A stretch of 64,000 bases of DNA from assembly GCF_000380985.1 (NCBI RefSeq), contig NZ_KB905694.1, forward strand, positions 186,001 to 250,000. Direction: 5' to 3'. Within the stretch, counting starts at the first letter, position 1, and the number at the start of each line of letters is the position of its first letter. A model generated the notes under the pieces. It had not been told where the DNA came from, made no database searches, and was given only the letters and a program-made list of their open reading frames with translations. Both the position numbers and the translations under genes were made by a program. The DNA comes from Proteiniphilum acetatigenes DSM 18083 (GTDB taxonomy: Bacteria; Bacteroidota; Bacteroidia; Bacteroidales; Dysgonomonadaceae). Below, in pieces: positions 7,163-16,749 of the stretch.

Positions 7163-8911
7163 CTACAATCCGTCAGCCGGATCATCGTCTGCATCCCCGA
7201 CCAACACACCGGAAATACACCAGTAGCTAAGACTGCTACCGGCAGGATCGCCCACGGGAATAGCAATTTTAAGCTGATGTTCTCCTGCTTTGAGCTCACC
7301 CACATGGATGTAAACCGGATAACTCACGGTTCCGGGACACCACCCCGATCTGCTTAAATCGGATGAAGAGAGTCCGTTCGCAAAATTGCCCGATGCCGGA
7401 TTGAGTTCACGATAGCTACCACAATCCTCTCTCCATGGAGTGTAGGCAATAATTCGTTCCCCGTTCAGAAAGATCTCGTTCAGTTTCGGATTGAATTCGT
7501 CTCCACCGCCCCAACCGCCATGTCCGGTGGATATATAGCGGATATAACCATCCTTCAGGTCCTTATCGATCTTAAAATTAACTGTAAGTGAGTCGTTCCG
7601 GAACATATTTTCGGGATACGCCTGACCGGCCATCTCCATAATATTGACCGTCGCAAAAAGCGGATAAACCTCTTTTGCCTTGTTCAACGATTGCGGGTAA
7701 TATTTGATATTGAGTGTAATACTATGCCCGTCATGTGAATAATTACCGATCCATGCTCCAATCCATACTTCACCTTTAAGAATAGAAGCATAATCGGTAA
7801 CCTCCTGCCTGAACACAACAGAATCAGGCCAATTATAATCCGCCACTTCAATATGGTTGTACCCGCGTACCCCAAACGAAGTGTAGAAGCGCATTAATTC
7901 AAGCGGAGGAAGATAATCGTCGGTCACCAGCATCCCTTCATATGGTTTACCATCTTTGTCATGATAAATGGGGAGGCTCTCCTTACCGTGAAGGAGTCCA
8001 TCGAAGAAGGATCGCTCCCTTTCCGTAGGAATGACAAAAATCGATCCTGTACGGTCATAAGCGTCTCCTTCCGAGTAGTGTGATAATTCGGTAAAGATAG
8101 AATATCCCCTATTCTCTTCCGGAAGTTTTACCTTTCTCATCAGGATCGATCCATTGGCAAACCGGAGGACTTTCTCTTCATCCAACTGTGTCACTTGAGG
8201 AATATCCCTGAAGTATATGCTTTCGTGATCAAACACATTGACCGCGATCACCCGGCTTTGCTGGATTTTGTAGTTAAAAGCCGGTGCTTTCAACTCAACT
8301 CCCCGCAGCTTAGGCTCCAACACTGTCTCTTCGTTGAGCAATTCCACCTTACTTGCCACTGCCGTAGGATTACCATTCCTTACTACTTTCAATACTATCC
8401 CTTCGGGGATTGCTACTCCCGGCTGTACGGAGCCATACATACCCAGTTCGGTAGTGTACCAGATTTCGAGAGTATTGGAATTGATGATAGTTTTTGCTTT
8501 CTTGCATTTATAACCGGCAATCACCTCCGTCTCATCTAAAAACTCAAGCCCCTCGTTGATGGTAAACGAACGGATGGTATAAATAGATTCTTCACCTTTC
8601 AGGAGCGCTGTTTTGATCTCTCTTCCTGTGTTGTAATCGAGATAGGTAGCCTGCACCGGCGCATCGGTGTCCCTTCTGTGGGAGACAGTGGTAATTTTTG
8701 CCCAGTTTCCTGATATTTCCATCACGGTTTTGGCTCCGGAAGTTCCTTGCCTTGATCCTATAGGATAAGTAACCCTAATGGTTTTATACTCTCCTGTACC
8801 ATCAAAACTATCTCTCCTATCTGTTGACAATTGCATTTTCGACGTTTCTGCGGCAAGTACCGCCACAATAGTAAGGAATCCTGTCAAAAATGTTGATATA
8901 GTTCGTTTCAT
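7163..8911 (-). CDS. GLPGLI-like domain fused to a PNGase F-type N-glycosidase
   Basis: 582-residue secreted protein (signal peptide about 1-21). Residues about 25-200 resemble the GLPGLI family (IAGYKCKKAKTI, then IWYTTELGMYG and a PEGIVLKV strand). Residues about 215-575 match peptide-N4-(N-acetyl-glucosaminyl)asparagine amidase F, which cuts N-glycans from Asn. Key positions line up with Elizabethkingia PNGase F: YDR (Asp286 for Asp60), EVW (Glu381, region of Glu118), GDEF (Glu472 for Glu206), plus DCGS and SGWCPG (522-527). The gene lies on the minus strand between the sigma and FecR genes with its own -7 box. It would supply glycan release for the neighbouring mannosidase locus. PNGase assignment is strong; the GLPGLI part is moderate. 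Confidence 0.87.
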   Translation of the reverse strand: MKRTISTFLTGFLTIVAVLAAETSKMQLSTDRRDSFDGTGEYKTIRVTYPIGSRQGTSGAKTVMEISGNWAKITTVSHRRDTDAPVQATYLDYNTGREIKTALLKGEESIYTIRSFTINEGLEFLDETEVIAGYKCKKAKTIINSNTLEIWYTTELGMYGSVQPGVAIPEGIVLKVVRNGNPTAVASKVELLNEETVLEPKLRGVELKAPAFNYKIQQSRVIAVNVFDHESIYFRDIPQVTQLDEEKVLRFANGSILMRKVKLPEENRGYSIFTELSHYSEGDAYDRTGSIFVIPTERERSFFDGLLHGKESLPIYHDKDGKPYEGMLVTDDYLPPLELMRFYTSFGVRGYNHIEVADYNWPDSVVFRQEVTDYASILKGEVWIGAWIGNYSHDGHSITLNIKYYPQSLNKAKEVYPLFATVNIMEMAGQAYPENMFRNDSLTVNFKIDKDLKDGYIRYISTGHGGWGGGDEFNPKLNEIFLNGERIIAYTPWREDCGSYRELNPASGNFANGLSSSDLSRSGWCPGTVSYPVYIHVGELKAGEHQLKIAIPVGDPAGSSLSYWCISGVLVGDADDDPADGL

Positions 8912-8952
8912 ACGATTTTATTTAGACTATCATACTCCTCTCATACGATGGG

Positions 8953-8960
8953 CAAATTTA
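8953..8960 (-). promoter_or_regulatory. Putative -7 box for the PNGase F-like gene
   Basis: Minus-strand TAAATTTG fits TAnnTTTG, about 42 bp before the start codon at 8911. Confidence 0.45.
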
Positions 8961-9131
8961 GAGAAAGTTTTGCCGTCATTCCATCCATTTCACTATTTTC
9001 CCGGCACAAAAATGTTAAAATTATAAGATTTTATCAGAAGAAGGGGATAAACAAAAATAAGAGTCGTCTTGATAATATATAACAAAGGCTTCTCTTCAAA
9101 GGTCCTTTTAGCATAAAAAATAAATACCCGA

Positions 9132-10322
9132 ATGAAGACGGATCATATTTATACCAGTTATACGCATTTTTTAAAAGATAACAAATTCATCCAATGGCAG
9201 CTAATGCCTGATGAAAAACTGAATAGTTATTGGGAAAAATTCTTTATGCAACACCCGGAATTGCAGAGGGAGTCGCAACAAGCATTCACATTCCTGAAAA
9301 AGGAGGGATTGAACAAAAGTGACTTAAATAAAAATGAGCACACTGAATTACTTGAAAGAATTCAGAGAACCATCCGGCAAAAGAAGAAGATACAACAACG
9401 CAGGATCTTTTGGTATGCATCCACCGTTGCTGCGATGGCATTGATCTCCATTGGAATCAAACTATTTTCTCCTTCGGCGGAATCCGTTACTACTATTTCA
9501 GACAAAGAACTTATTATAGGAGAACTACTGAATAACGAAGATATTCAACTCATTACAAGCGGAGAAGCCATTTTATTCCAGGATGATGTAGAGGTTACTC
9601 TTGGTGAAGAAGGTACTGCTCAAATTGTACAAGCAAATAATGAGTCCAGTAAAATCCAGATCGCCCGGGATAAATTTAATTCACTGATCGTTCCTTACGG
9701 TAAGCGCTCCATACTCACTCTTGCCGACGGAAGCAAAGTTTGGCTTAATTCGGGTTCGGCACTCGATTTTCCGGCACAATTCAATGGCAATAAGCGGGAA
9801 ATACGCCTCACCTCGGGAGAGATGTATGTTGAAGTAGCCCATGATACAGAAAAACCGTTTTACGTGCAGACTGGCAATTTCAATGTAAAGGTATATGGAA
9901 CAAAGTTCAGTATCTCAAATTATGCCGGTTCACCTCAATCGGTAGTACTGGTGGAAGGGAGTGTCAGTTTGCAATTATCCGACAAGGAAGAGTTGTTTCT
10001 AACACCGAATGAGCAAGCAGTCTATTCAGGAGGCAGCACATTCGACACACAAAAAGTCGATGTAAATCAATTTATCAGTTGGAAAGACGGTTATTTTTCC
10101 TTCGACAAGACGCCAATGACTGAAGTGTTGCAACAGATCGGAAGATATTACAATCTTTCATTCAATTTTGGCCAGAATGTGCATTTACAGAACCGTACCT
10201 GCACCGGGAAAATATATCTGTCCGAAAATATGGACAACGTGATGAGCACTATTGCACTGCTTTCATCCACCCGATATGAAAAAGAAAACAATCGTATATA
10301 TATTACCAATGAACTCGATTAA
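9132..10322 (+). CDS. FecR-family anti-sigma factor
   Basis: 396-residue inner-membrane anti-sigma factor. The cytoplasmic N-terminal part (1-90) would bind the ECF sigma factor, and a single membrane helix lies at about 92-112 (WYASTVAAMALISIGIKLF). The periplasmic FecR domain follows (about 185-290, with YGKRSILTLADGSKVWLNSGS and VEVAHDTEKPFYVQT). A C-terminal DUF4974 segment (about 320-392, FDKTPMTEVLQQIGRYYNLS) is the region that contacts the SusC STN domain in this class. It sits directly before a SusC gene with an STN domain. Its sigma partner is presumably the gene at 6560. Confidence 0.93.
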   Translation: MKTDHIYTSYTHFLKDNKFIQWQLMPDEKLNSYWEKFFMQHPELQRESQQAFTFLKKEGLNKSDLNKNEHTELLERIQRTIRQKKKIQQRRIFWYASTVAAMALISIGIKLFSPSAESVTTISDKELIIGELLNNEDIQLITSGEAILFQDDVEVTLGEEGTAQIVQANNESSKIQIARDKFNSLIVPYGKRSILTLADGSKVWLNSGSALDFPAQFNGNKREIRLTSGEMYVEVAHDTEKPFYVQTGNFNVKVYGTKFSISNYAGSPQSVVLVEGSVSLQLSDKEELFLTPNEQAVYSGGSTFDTQKVDVNQFISWKDGYFSFDKTPMTEVLQQIGRYYNLSFNFGQNVHLQNRTCTGKIYLSENMDNVMSTIALLSSTRYEKENNRIYITNELD

Positions 10323-10361
10323 ACCGAAATGCCTATGGACAGAGAAAAATAGAACCAGCAA

Positions 10362-10398
10362 TAAAAAAAGTCGAACGATACCGCAAATATCGTCCGAC
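10362..10398 (-). terminator. Minus-strand Rho-independent terminator between fecR and susC
   Basis: Arms 10370-10380 and 10388-10398 form an 11-bp stem with a 7-nt loop. Read on the minus strand the single non-Watson-Crick position is a G-U pair and the stem is followed by seven T (10363-10369). On the plus strand the same position is an A-C mismatch and there is no T-tract. The structure therefore favours minus-strand termination. Confidence 0.65.
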
Positions 10399-10436
10399 AA
10401 AATTGAATTTAATTACCCTGATTATTAATAATTAAA
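10362..10436 (-). ncRNA. Candidate antisense RNA opposite the susC leader
   Basis: A minus-strand -7 box TATTTTTG lies at 10443-10450, overlapping the A of the susC start codon. A minus-strand terminator follows 45 bp on. Together they would give an RNA of about 75 nt complementary to the susC 5' leader. Cis-encoded antisense RNAs at this spot are known for Bacteroides PULs (DonS type). The existence of this one is inferred from promoter and terminator signals only. Confidence 0.4.
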
Positions 10437-10449
10437 ATCATACAAAAAT

Positions 10450-13400
10450 ATGAATAAATACTTTATTGGAGAGAAGAAAAATCCCAATATTTTTAATTAC
10501 GTACCAAAAATCATGAGAACAACATTATTCTTACTATTTTGTAGCATCTTGTTTTCTCAAGCAGCGACAAGTTATTCACAAGTATTCACTTTTAATCTGA
10601 AATCAACATCTATAAAAGAAGCATGCAAAGAGATTGAAAGAAATAGTGATTACATCTTCGTTTTTTCAGATAATAGCGAAAAAATGATGGATAAAAGAAT
10701 AAATGTGAATGTCAACTCGAAAAATGTAGAAGAAATATTGGATACGATTTTATCCGAAACCGGACTTACGTACAGGATATTGGATAAACAAATCGTGGTA
10801 TACGAATCGAAAGAAGGAATTCCCCTGAAGAACGAGGAACGAGCCGTTTCTCATAGCTTGCAACAACAGACCGGAAAACAAATCACTGGAAAAGTAATAG
10901 ATACACAAGGTGAATCCATTATCGGTGCCAACATTGTAGAGGTGGGCACTGCCAACGGTACTGTTACCGATATCGATGGTAATTTTTCTTTAACTGTGGC
11001 GAATGATGCCTCCATTAGAATCACCTATATCGGATATCTTGAACAAACAATTCCTACCTCCGGAAGTAACCAGTTCAATATCATCTTACAGGAAGATACA
11101 AAAGCACTGGACGAAGTGATCGTCATCGGTTATGGTACCCGTCAACGCAGAAGTATTACCGGAGCAGTAGACCAGGTCAACTCCAGCATGTTTGAAGACA
11201 GGCCGGTGTCGAATGCGGTACAGGCGTTGCAAGGAGCATCAGCCAACCTGATTATTCAGCAAAGGAATATGAACCCTAATGATAACAATCTGAGTATCAA
11301 TATCAGGGGTGTAAGTACGATGGGGAATAATGATCCCCTGATCGTTATTGACGGGTTGATCTCCACGGCAAACACGCTGAACAATATAAATCAGAACGAC
11401 ATCGAAAATGTCTCGGTGTTGAAAGATGCGGGTAGTGCCGCCATCTACGGATCACGCTCCGCCAATGGAGTCATCCTGGTCACCACCAAGCAGGGATCCA
11501 AATCGCAAAAACCGACGGTACGTCTTAATGCCCTTGTCGGATACCAGGATCCTCAGATACTTTTTCAGCCGGTAGAAGGGTGGCAAAACGCCATGTACCG
11601 TAATCAAGCCAATATAAATTCAGGAAGTGCACCACTGTTCACGCCCGCACAGATACGCGACTTGTATGAACACCGGAACGAAGAGTATTGGTTTTTTAAC
11701 GAGATTATGCAGAAGGGACTTCAGCAAAATTATAACCTCAATGTATCCGGTGGAAGTGAAAACACCACTTATATGGTATCTGCAGGCTATCTGAATCAGG
11801 AAAGTAATTTTGTAGGAGGCTTCGGGTTAGAACGTTACAACTTCCGTACGAACCTGACCACCGAGTACAACCGGTTCAAGTTGACCGCCTTAACGGCATA
11901 CAACCGCCGTCAGGAACGGACTATAGCCGGAGGTACCGGTAATGTGATCATCAACTCATCACGTATCCCTCCTTACTATTACTATAAATTTCAACAAGAC
12001 GGGAAATGGTTGATTAACGATATTATCGGTGACGACAATACAATGGCTAAGTTGAAAGACGGTGGGTATGAGAACAAAGCTGAAGATAATTTTATCGGAA
12101 GCCTGAACCTCGATTACAACATTCTCGACGGGCTGACTGCCAAAGCGTTGGTGGGACTGGATCTTACCCAGCATCACCGTTTCAGGAGAGATATACAGGT
12201 ACCTCTCTATTCGGCAACAAATCTGGAAACCCCAAGCGTCAATATCAATCCGAACAGGCTTACGGAAGATTACAATAACAAACGATACACGCTGAGTACG
12301 CAGTTTTTATTGGATTACAGCCGTACCTTCAATAATGTACATCAAGTATCGGGGTTGTTAGGGACATCCAATGAGTCCTACACTTACAAGGCAAGCCGGC
12401 TCGCATTTATCAAAACCGATCCCGACCTGGGATTGCCCACCACCGATGAGTCGGAACCCGATCCGGGTAATTTCACTTCCAACGGTACTGAAGGCAGCAA
12501 TCCTGCCACGGATCAAACCAGTATCACGTCGATCTTCGGACGTGTGGGATATAGCTATATGGATAAATATTATGCAGATATCTCTTTCCGGTACGATGGT
12601 TCGTCGAAGTTTGCAAAGGCCAACAGATGGGGTTTTTTCCCTTCCTTCTCCGGTGCATGGAGAATCTCAGAAGAAGGTTTTATGGGAGATTACCGGAATA
12701 ACGTAGGTGACCTGAAATTGAGAACTTCCTACGGGGTACTGGGTAACCAAAACGTAGCCAATTATTCCTATCAGACGGTCTACCAAATGTATACCAACAG
12801 TTACGTGTTTAATAATCAAGCGGTACCGGGTACCGGATTCACCTATGGAAATCCCGATCTGACATGGGAAAAATCGGGAAACTTCAATATTGGGGTGGAT
12901 GCCGGTTTCTTCAATAACGATCTCTATGTCACTCTCGATTACTTTAACAAGAGAACATGGGATATTTTGCTGGCTCCCGAGGTTTCTTCCGTATTCGGAA
13001 CTACCGCGGCAAGTGAAAATGCCGGAGAAATGAGAAACAGGGGATGGGAGGCCACCGTGAATTACCGGTTAAGATCGGGTGATTTCAATCACAATTTCAA
13101 TCTGAATATCTCCGACTCCAGGAATAAGGTAACCGACTTTGGCGGAAAGGAACGAATTGATCAAAACGATCAGATGTACAAATTAATCCGTGAAGGAGAG
13201 GCACTGGGTTCTTACTACGGATATAGGACAGACGGCTTTTTCCAGAGCGCTGAAGAGATCGCAGACAGTGCTTTACCAATCGGTGCCACTGTACAGCCGG
13301 GAGATGTAAAATATGTGGATCAAAACAGGGATGGAGTCATCGATGAAAAAGACCGTGTTGTACTTGGTAATGCCTTCCCCCGATATACCTTCGGTTTTAC

Positions 13401-13908
13401 TTATGACCTGCAATGGAAAGATTTCGATTTCAGCATCATGCTACAGGGAGTGGGTAAAAGGGATATGTATCTCCGCGGAGAGTTGATAGAGCCATTTCAC
13501 TCCAACTATTCCTATGCCATCTATCGTCATCAGTTGGATTTCTGGACACCTACCAATCCTGATGCAAGATGGCCCCGATTGATCGCACCCAGTTCCTCTT
13601 CAAGTCAGAATAACTGGGGTAGAGCCGGTACGGATATTTATCTGTTGGACGGATCCTACATCCGTATAAAAAATATCCAGTTAGGATACACTTTACCTCA
13701 GTTATTTACCAATAAATTTGGCATTGAGAAAATGCGTATAAGTGTTAACGCACAGAATCCGCTCACTCTCACGAAAAACTCTTTTATTGATCCAGAAACA
13801 TCCGAGTTTGGCAATAACATGGGAGGTATCGCAGGTGTAGGAGCCAACAGTGGGCGCAATTATCCCACACTGGTTTATTATGGATTTGGACTGGACATTG
13901 TATTTTAA
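10450..13908 (+). CDS. SusC/RagA-type TonB-linked outer-membrane receptor with STN domain
   Basis: 1152-residue glycan importer. After the signal peptide (about 20-44) comes an STN domain (about 48-125, with KSTSIKEACKEIERNSDYIF), the signalling module that acts on FecR. Next are a carboxypeptidase-like domain (about 140-215, GESIIGANIVEVGTANGTVT), a TonB box (LDEVIVIGYG), a plug (NIRGVSTMGNNDPLIVIDG) and a barrel ending in DIVF. It is followed 11 bp later by its SusD partner. The STN domain and the sigma/FecR genes upstream indicate substrate-induced control by trans-envelope signalling. Confidence 0.96.
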   Translation: MNKYFIGEKKNPNIFNYVPKIMRTTLFLLFCSILFSQAATSYSQVFTFNLKSTSIKEACKEIERNSDYIFVFSDNSEKMMDKRINVNVNSKNVEEILDTILSETGLTYRILDKQIVVYESKEGIPLKNEERAVSHSLQQQTGKQITGKVIDTQGESIIGANIVEVGTANGTVTDIDGNFSLTVANDASIRITYIGYLEQTIPTSGSNQFNIILQEDTKALDEVIVIGYGTRQRRSITGAVDQVNSSMFEDRPVSNAVQALQGASANLIIQQRNMNPNDNNLSINIRGVSTMGNNDPLIVIDGLISTANTLNNINQNDIENVSVLKDAGSAAIYGSRSANGVILVTTKQGSKSQKPTVRLNALVGYQDPQILFQPVEGWQNAMYRNQANINSGSAPLFTPAQIRDLYEHRNEEYWFFNEIMQKGLQQNYNLNVSGGSENTTYMVSAGYLNQESNFVGGFGLERYNFRTNLTTEYNRFKLTALTAYNRRQERTIAGGTGNVIINSSRIPPYYYYKFQQDGKWLINDIIGDDNTMAKLKDGGYENKAEDNFIGSLNLDYNILDGLTAKALVGLDLTQHHRFRRDIQVPLYSATNLETPSVNINPNRLTEDYNNKRYTLSTQFLLDYSRTFNNVHQVSGLLGTSNESYTYKASRLAFIKTDPDLGLPTTDESEPDPGNFTSNGTEGSNPATDQTSITSIFGRVGYSYMDKYYADISFRYDGSSKFAKANRWGFFPSFSGAWRISEEGFMGDYRNNVGDLKLRTSYGVLGNQNVANYSYQTVYQMYTNSYVFNNQAVPGTGFTYGNPDLTWEKSGNFNIGVDAGFFNNDLYVTLDYFNKRTWDILLAPEVSSVFGTTAASENAGEMRNRGWEATVNYRLRSGDFNHNFNLNISDSRNKVTDFGGKERIDQNDQMYKLIREGEALGSYYGYRTDGFFQSAEEIADSALPIGATVQPGDVKYVDQNRDGVIDEKDRVVLGNAFPRYTFGFTYDLQWKDFDFSIMLQGVGKRDMYLRGELIEPFHSNYSYAIYRHQLDFWTPTNPDARWPRLIAPSSSSSQNNWGRAGTDIYLLDGSYIRIKNIQLGYTLPQLFTNKFGIEKMRISVNAQNPLTLTKNSFIDPETSEFGNNMGGIAGVGANSGRNYPTLVYYGFGLDIVF

Positions 13909-13919
13909 TATTTTACGCT

Positions 13920-15548
13920 ATGAATATGAAAACAAAAATCATACAATATATAACAATTATCATAGTTACAGTTGTCGCTTTCTCTTCGTGTAACGACCTC
14001 GATCTTGCGCCCACCAATAAATTCACGGATGCCAATTACTGGACCTCCGTAGAAAAGGCTGATGCGGTACTCAATATGGCCTATAGCCAGATGTTCAATG
14101 CCGGCTATTTCTTTGCCAACGAACGCCTGACGGATAATATATACGAAGGCAGGGGTAATACAGATGAAAAGATCATTACTTCGGGACAAGCCGACGCTGC
14201 CCTCGGCCGGTTTGCCAATGAGTGGAAAAACTGCTACGAAGGCATTAAAACCTGTCATATTTTTCTTGAAAATATCGATTTAGTGCCAAATATGGATGCA
14301 GCTTTAAAGGAGAGAATGATTGCTGAAACCCGTTTTATCCGGGCTTCCCTATTCTTCCGGCTCACCAACCATTACGGCGATGTACCCTTGTTCGATTACA
14401 ACATCAATCTTCAGGAAGCCAATACCATCAGCCGTTCTCCTAAAGCGGAGGTGATCACTTTCGTGAGAAATGAATTGAATGCTATCGTCAATACCTTACC
14501 AAAGAGCGGAGAATATGCCGATAAAGACAAGGGCAGGATCACTCAGGGAGCGGTAATGACCCTACTGGCACGCACCTATCTCTACGAAAATGACTGGGCA
14601 AATGTAGCCTCTATCACCGAAGATATTATCAACGGAGAGTACGGCCGGTACGAACTTTTTCCCAGCTATGAAGGACTTTTCCTGCCGGAGAACGAACTGA
14701 ACCAAGAGGTGATTCTCGACATGGGTTACACTCTTACCCTGAGGACTTGGAGTGAGATGTACGATGCCATCCCCATCAGCGTGGGCGGACGTATCAATGC
14801 TGCAGCGCCTACACAGGAATTGGTGAATGATTATATTATGACGAATGGTAAGGCAATCCATGAGGCCGGATCAGGCTATAATGAAGATAACCCTTACGTA
14901 AACAGAGATCCGCGATTCGGTTATTCTATCGTTTATCATGGTTATCAGTGGAAAAAAGGGGATGGTTCTGTATCGACTATTTATATCAGACCCGGTTCTT
15001 CCGATGGAGTTCCAGGCGCTTCCGATCTGGATGAATACGCCGGCCCGGGACAAAACTCCACCGCCACCGGATATTATATCAGAAAATACTTCGATCCTAC
15101 TGCTCCGGAAGGAATAGCTGCCGGACTGAACCTGATATTAATGCGTTATGCTGACATCCTGTTGATGTATGCAGAGGCAAAAAACGAATTGGGAGAAATG
15201 AACCAGACGGTATGGGATCAAACCATCCGTGCTCTTCGCGAACGCGCCGGCTTCACCGATGCCGGAGCATTAAACTATCCGGCCAATGGCGACCTACGGG
15301 AAATTATCCGTCGTGAACGTCGCACCGAACTCTTCCATGAAGGGCTACGTTTATTCGATATCCGTCGCTGGGGTACGATTGAAACAGTGATGAACGCCAC
15401 TCCTACCGGAGCTAAATTTGCCGGGGGCAACACGCAATACATCCGATTAGACCAGAGAAGGTTTAATAAAGACAGGGACTACCTGTTTGCTGTTCCCCAG
15501 TCACAACGTGATATCAATCCTAATCTGACGCAAAATCCCGGATATTAA
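13920..15548 (+). CDS. SusD/RagB-type glycan-binding lipoprotein
   Basis: 542-residue surface lipoprotein; the lipobox cysteine is at residue 24 (VAFSSCND). It forms the lid over the SusC barrel and binds the incoming oligosaccharide. SusD hallmarks include AETRFIRASLFFRLTNHYGDVPL (TPR-like region), LNLILMRYADILLMYAEAKNE, and the C-terminal IIRRERRTELFHEGLRLFDIRRWG. The ATG at 13920 follows the SusC stop by 11 bp; a second Met (13926) would also fit. It is cotranscribed with susC and the SusE-like genes. Confidence 0.96.
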   Translation: MNMKTKIIQYITIIIVTVVAFSSCNDLDLAPTNKFTDANYWTSVEKADAVLNMAYSQMFNAGYFFANERLTDNIYEGRGNTDEKIITSGQADAALGRFANEWKNCYEGIKTCHIFLENIDLVPNMDAALKERMIAETRFIRASLFFRLTNHYGDVPLFDYNINLQEANTISRSPKAEVITFVRNELNAIVNTLPKSGEYADKDKGRITQGAVMTLLARTYLYENDWANVASITEDIINGEYGRYELFPSYEGLFLPENELNQEVILDMGYTLTLRTWSEMYDAIPISVGGRINAAAPTQELVNDYIMTNGKAIHEAGSGYNEDNPYVNRDPRFGYSIVYHGYQWKKGDGSVSTIYIRPGSSDGVPGASDLDEYAGPGQNSTATGYYIRKYFDPTAPEGIAAGLNLILMRYADILLMYAEAKNELGEMNQTVWDQTIRALRERAGFTDAGALNYPANGDLREIIRRERRTELFHEGLRLFDIRRWGTIETVMNATPTGAKFAGGNTQYIRLDQRRFNKDRDYLFAVPQSQRDINPNLTQNPGY

Positions 15549-15574
15549 TATCATAATTTTAAACTACAGATAAA

Positions 15575-16723
15575 ATGAAAAATATATTGATAAGACTTAT
15601 AACGCTATCGTTCCTTATCCCTCTGTTCATTGCATGCGACAGCGAGGGCGTAGTAAGGGATTACGGCGTTACATCCGTACAAAAATTGTATAATCCGGAT
15701 AATGGAAAAGCAGTTGTATTGCATGCGAAAGGCTCACTCACCTTTGAGTGGGAGCCGGCGCTGGCTGAAGATGGTGGTAACCCGCTCTATGAGGTTGCGT
15801 TCGACAAAGAAGATGGAGACTTTTCAGCACCGGTAGCCATAATTACAGCCGACAATAACGGAGGTAGTACCCGGGCTACACTTACCCACAAGCAGATAAA
15901 CAAGATTGCCGCTGAGGCAGGTGTGGAATCGGCAGCGCAAGGAACACTTAAATGGACTGTCTTTTCCTCTAAAGGATACGAACCTGTGAAGGCACAGGAA
16001 GAGCGTACACTCACAGTGACCCGTCTGGCAGGTTTTGCCGATATCCCCGAACAGGTTTACATTACCGGAGAAGCCACAGAGGGCGGTGCTGATCTTTCCA
16101 ACGCACTTATCATGAGAGAAAGTGAGGAAGAAGAGGGGCTGTTTGAGATGTATACCTTCTTAAAAGCAGATACTCCTTTCCATTTCACCAATGGCACATC
16201 GGAGGAATCGGCAATCTATTCTACTGCCAATGGGATACTCGTAGAAGGTGGTACTACCAGCCTTGCCAAAGAGGGAGTCTATCGCATCATACTCGACTTC
16301 ACTACCGGTTCTGCCACTTACACCCTGATTGAAAGAATCGGCTTCTTCTTTTCACCCTCGAACGCCATGTTGTTTGAATTGCCCTACGTAGGCAACGGAG
16401 TTTTCCGGGCTGAAGCGCAAACGGTTACCTTCAAACAAGAGAGTTGGGGAAGGGATGAGCGATACAAATTCAGAATGTATGTCCGCGAGGATGCCGGTGA
16501 AGGTGAGATAGTAGAGATGGAATGGGGTACAAAGAATCCCACTGACTCCCGTCCTGAACCCAATAGCCCGGATTCTTATTACCATATTGCCCTGGTGAAT
16601 CCGTCTCAATGGGATAACAAATGGAAACTGGCGGGTGATTTTGATGGAGTACCGGCCAATTACACGATCTATTTGCAGGCCAATATCCCTTATTATACCC
16701 ATTCCATTGAACTAAGTGAATAA
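15575..16723 (+). CDS. SusE-like surface glycan-binding lipoprotein
   Basis: 382-residue lipoprotein (Cys21 in PLFIACDSEG). A SusE-type N-terminal domain (about 30-150) contains LTFEWEPAL, GNPLYEVAFDKEDGDFSAPV and TADNNGG, and is followed by a FADIPEQVYITGEAT segment and a C-terminal carbohydrate-binding-type region (about 270-382). These proteins tether substrate at the surface near SusCD. It is clearly paralogous to the next gene (shared DGDFS-P, TADNNG, K-TV-SSKG, ITRLAGF-DIP and ITGEAT positions). It lies 26 bp after susD in the same operon. Confidence 0.85.
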   Translation: MKNILIRLITLSFLIPLFIACDSEGVVRDYGVTSVQKLYNPDNGKAVVLHAKGSLTFEWEPALAEDGGNPLYEVAFDKEDGDFSAPVAIITADNNGGSTRATLTHKQINKIAAEAGVESAAQGTLKWTVFSSKGYEPVKAQEERTLTVTRLAGFADIPEQVYITGEATEGGADLSNALIMRESEEEEGLFEMYTFLKADTPFHFTNGTSEESAIYSTANGILVEGGTTSLAKEGVYRIILDFTTGSATYTLIERIGFFFSPSNAMLFELPYVGNGVFRAEAQTVTFKQESWGRDERYKFRMYVREDAGEGEIVEMEWGTKNPTDSRPEPNSPDSYYHIALVNPSQWDNKWKLAGDFDGVPANYTIYLQANIPYYTHSIELSE

Positions 16724-16749
16724 TAGTATAATACACCTTAAAATATAAA

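Noticed and set aside
9027-9131. Promoter for fecR at 9132
   Set aside because: AT-rich sequence with no TAnnTTTG box at a sensible distance; not called.
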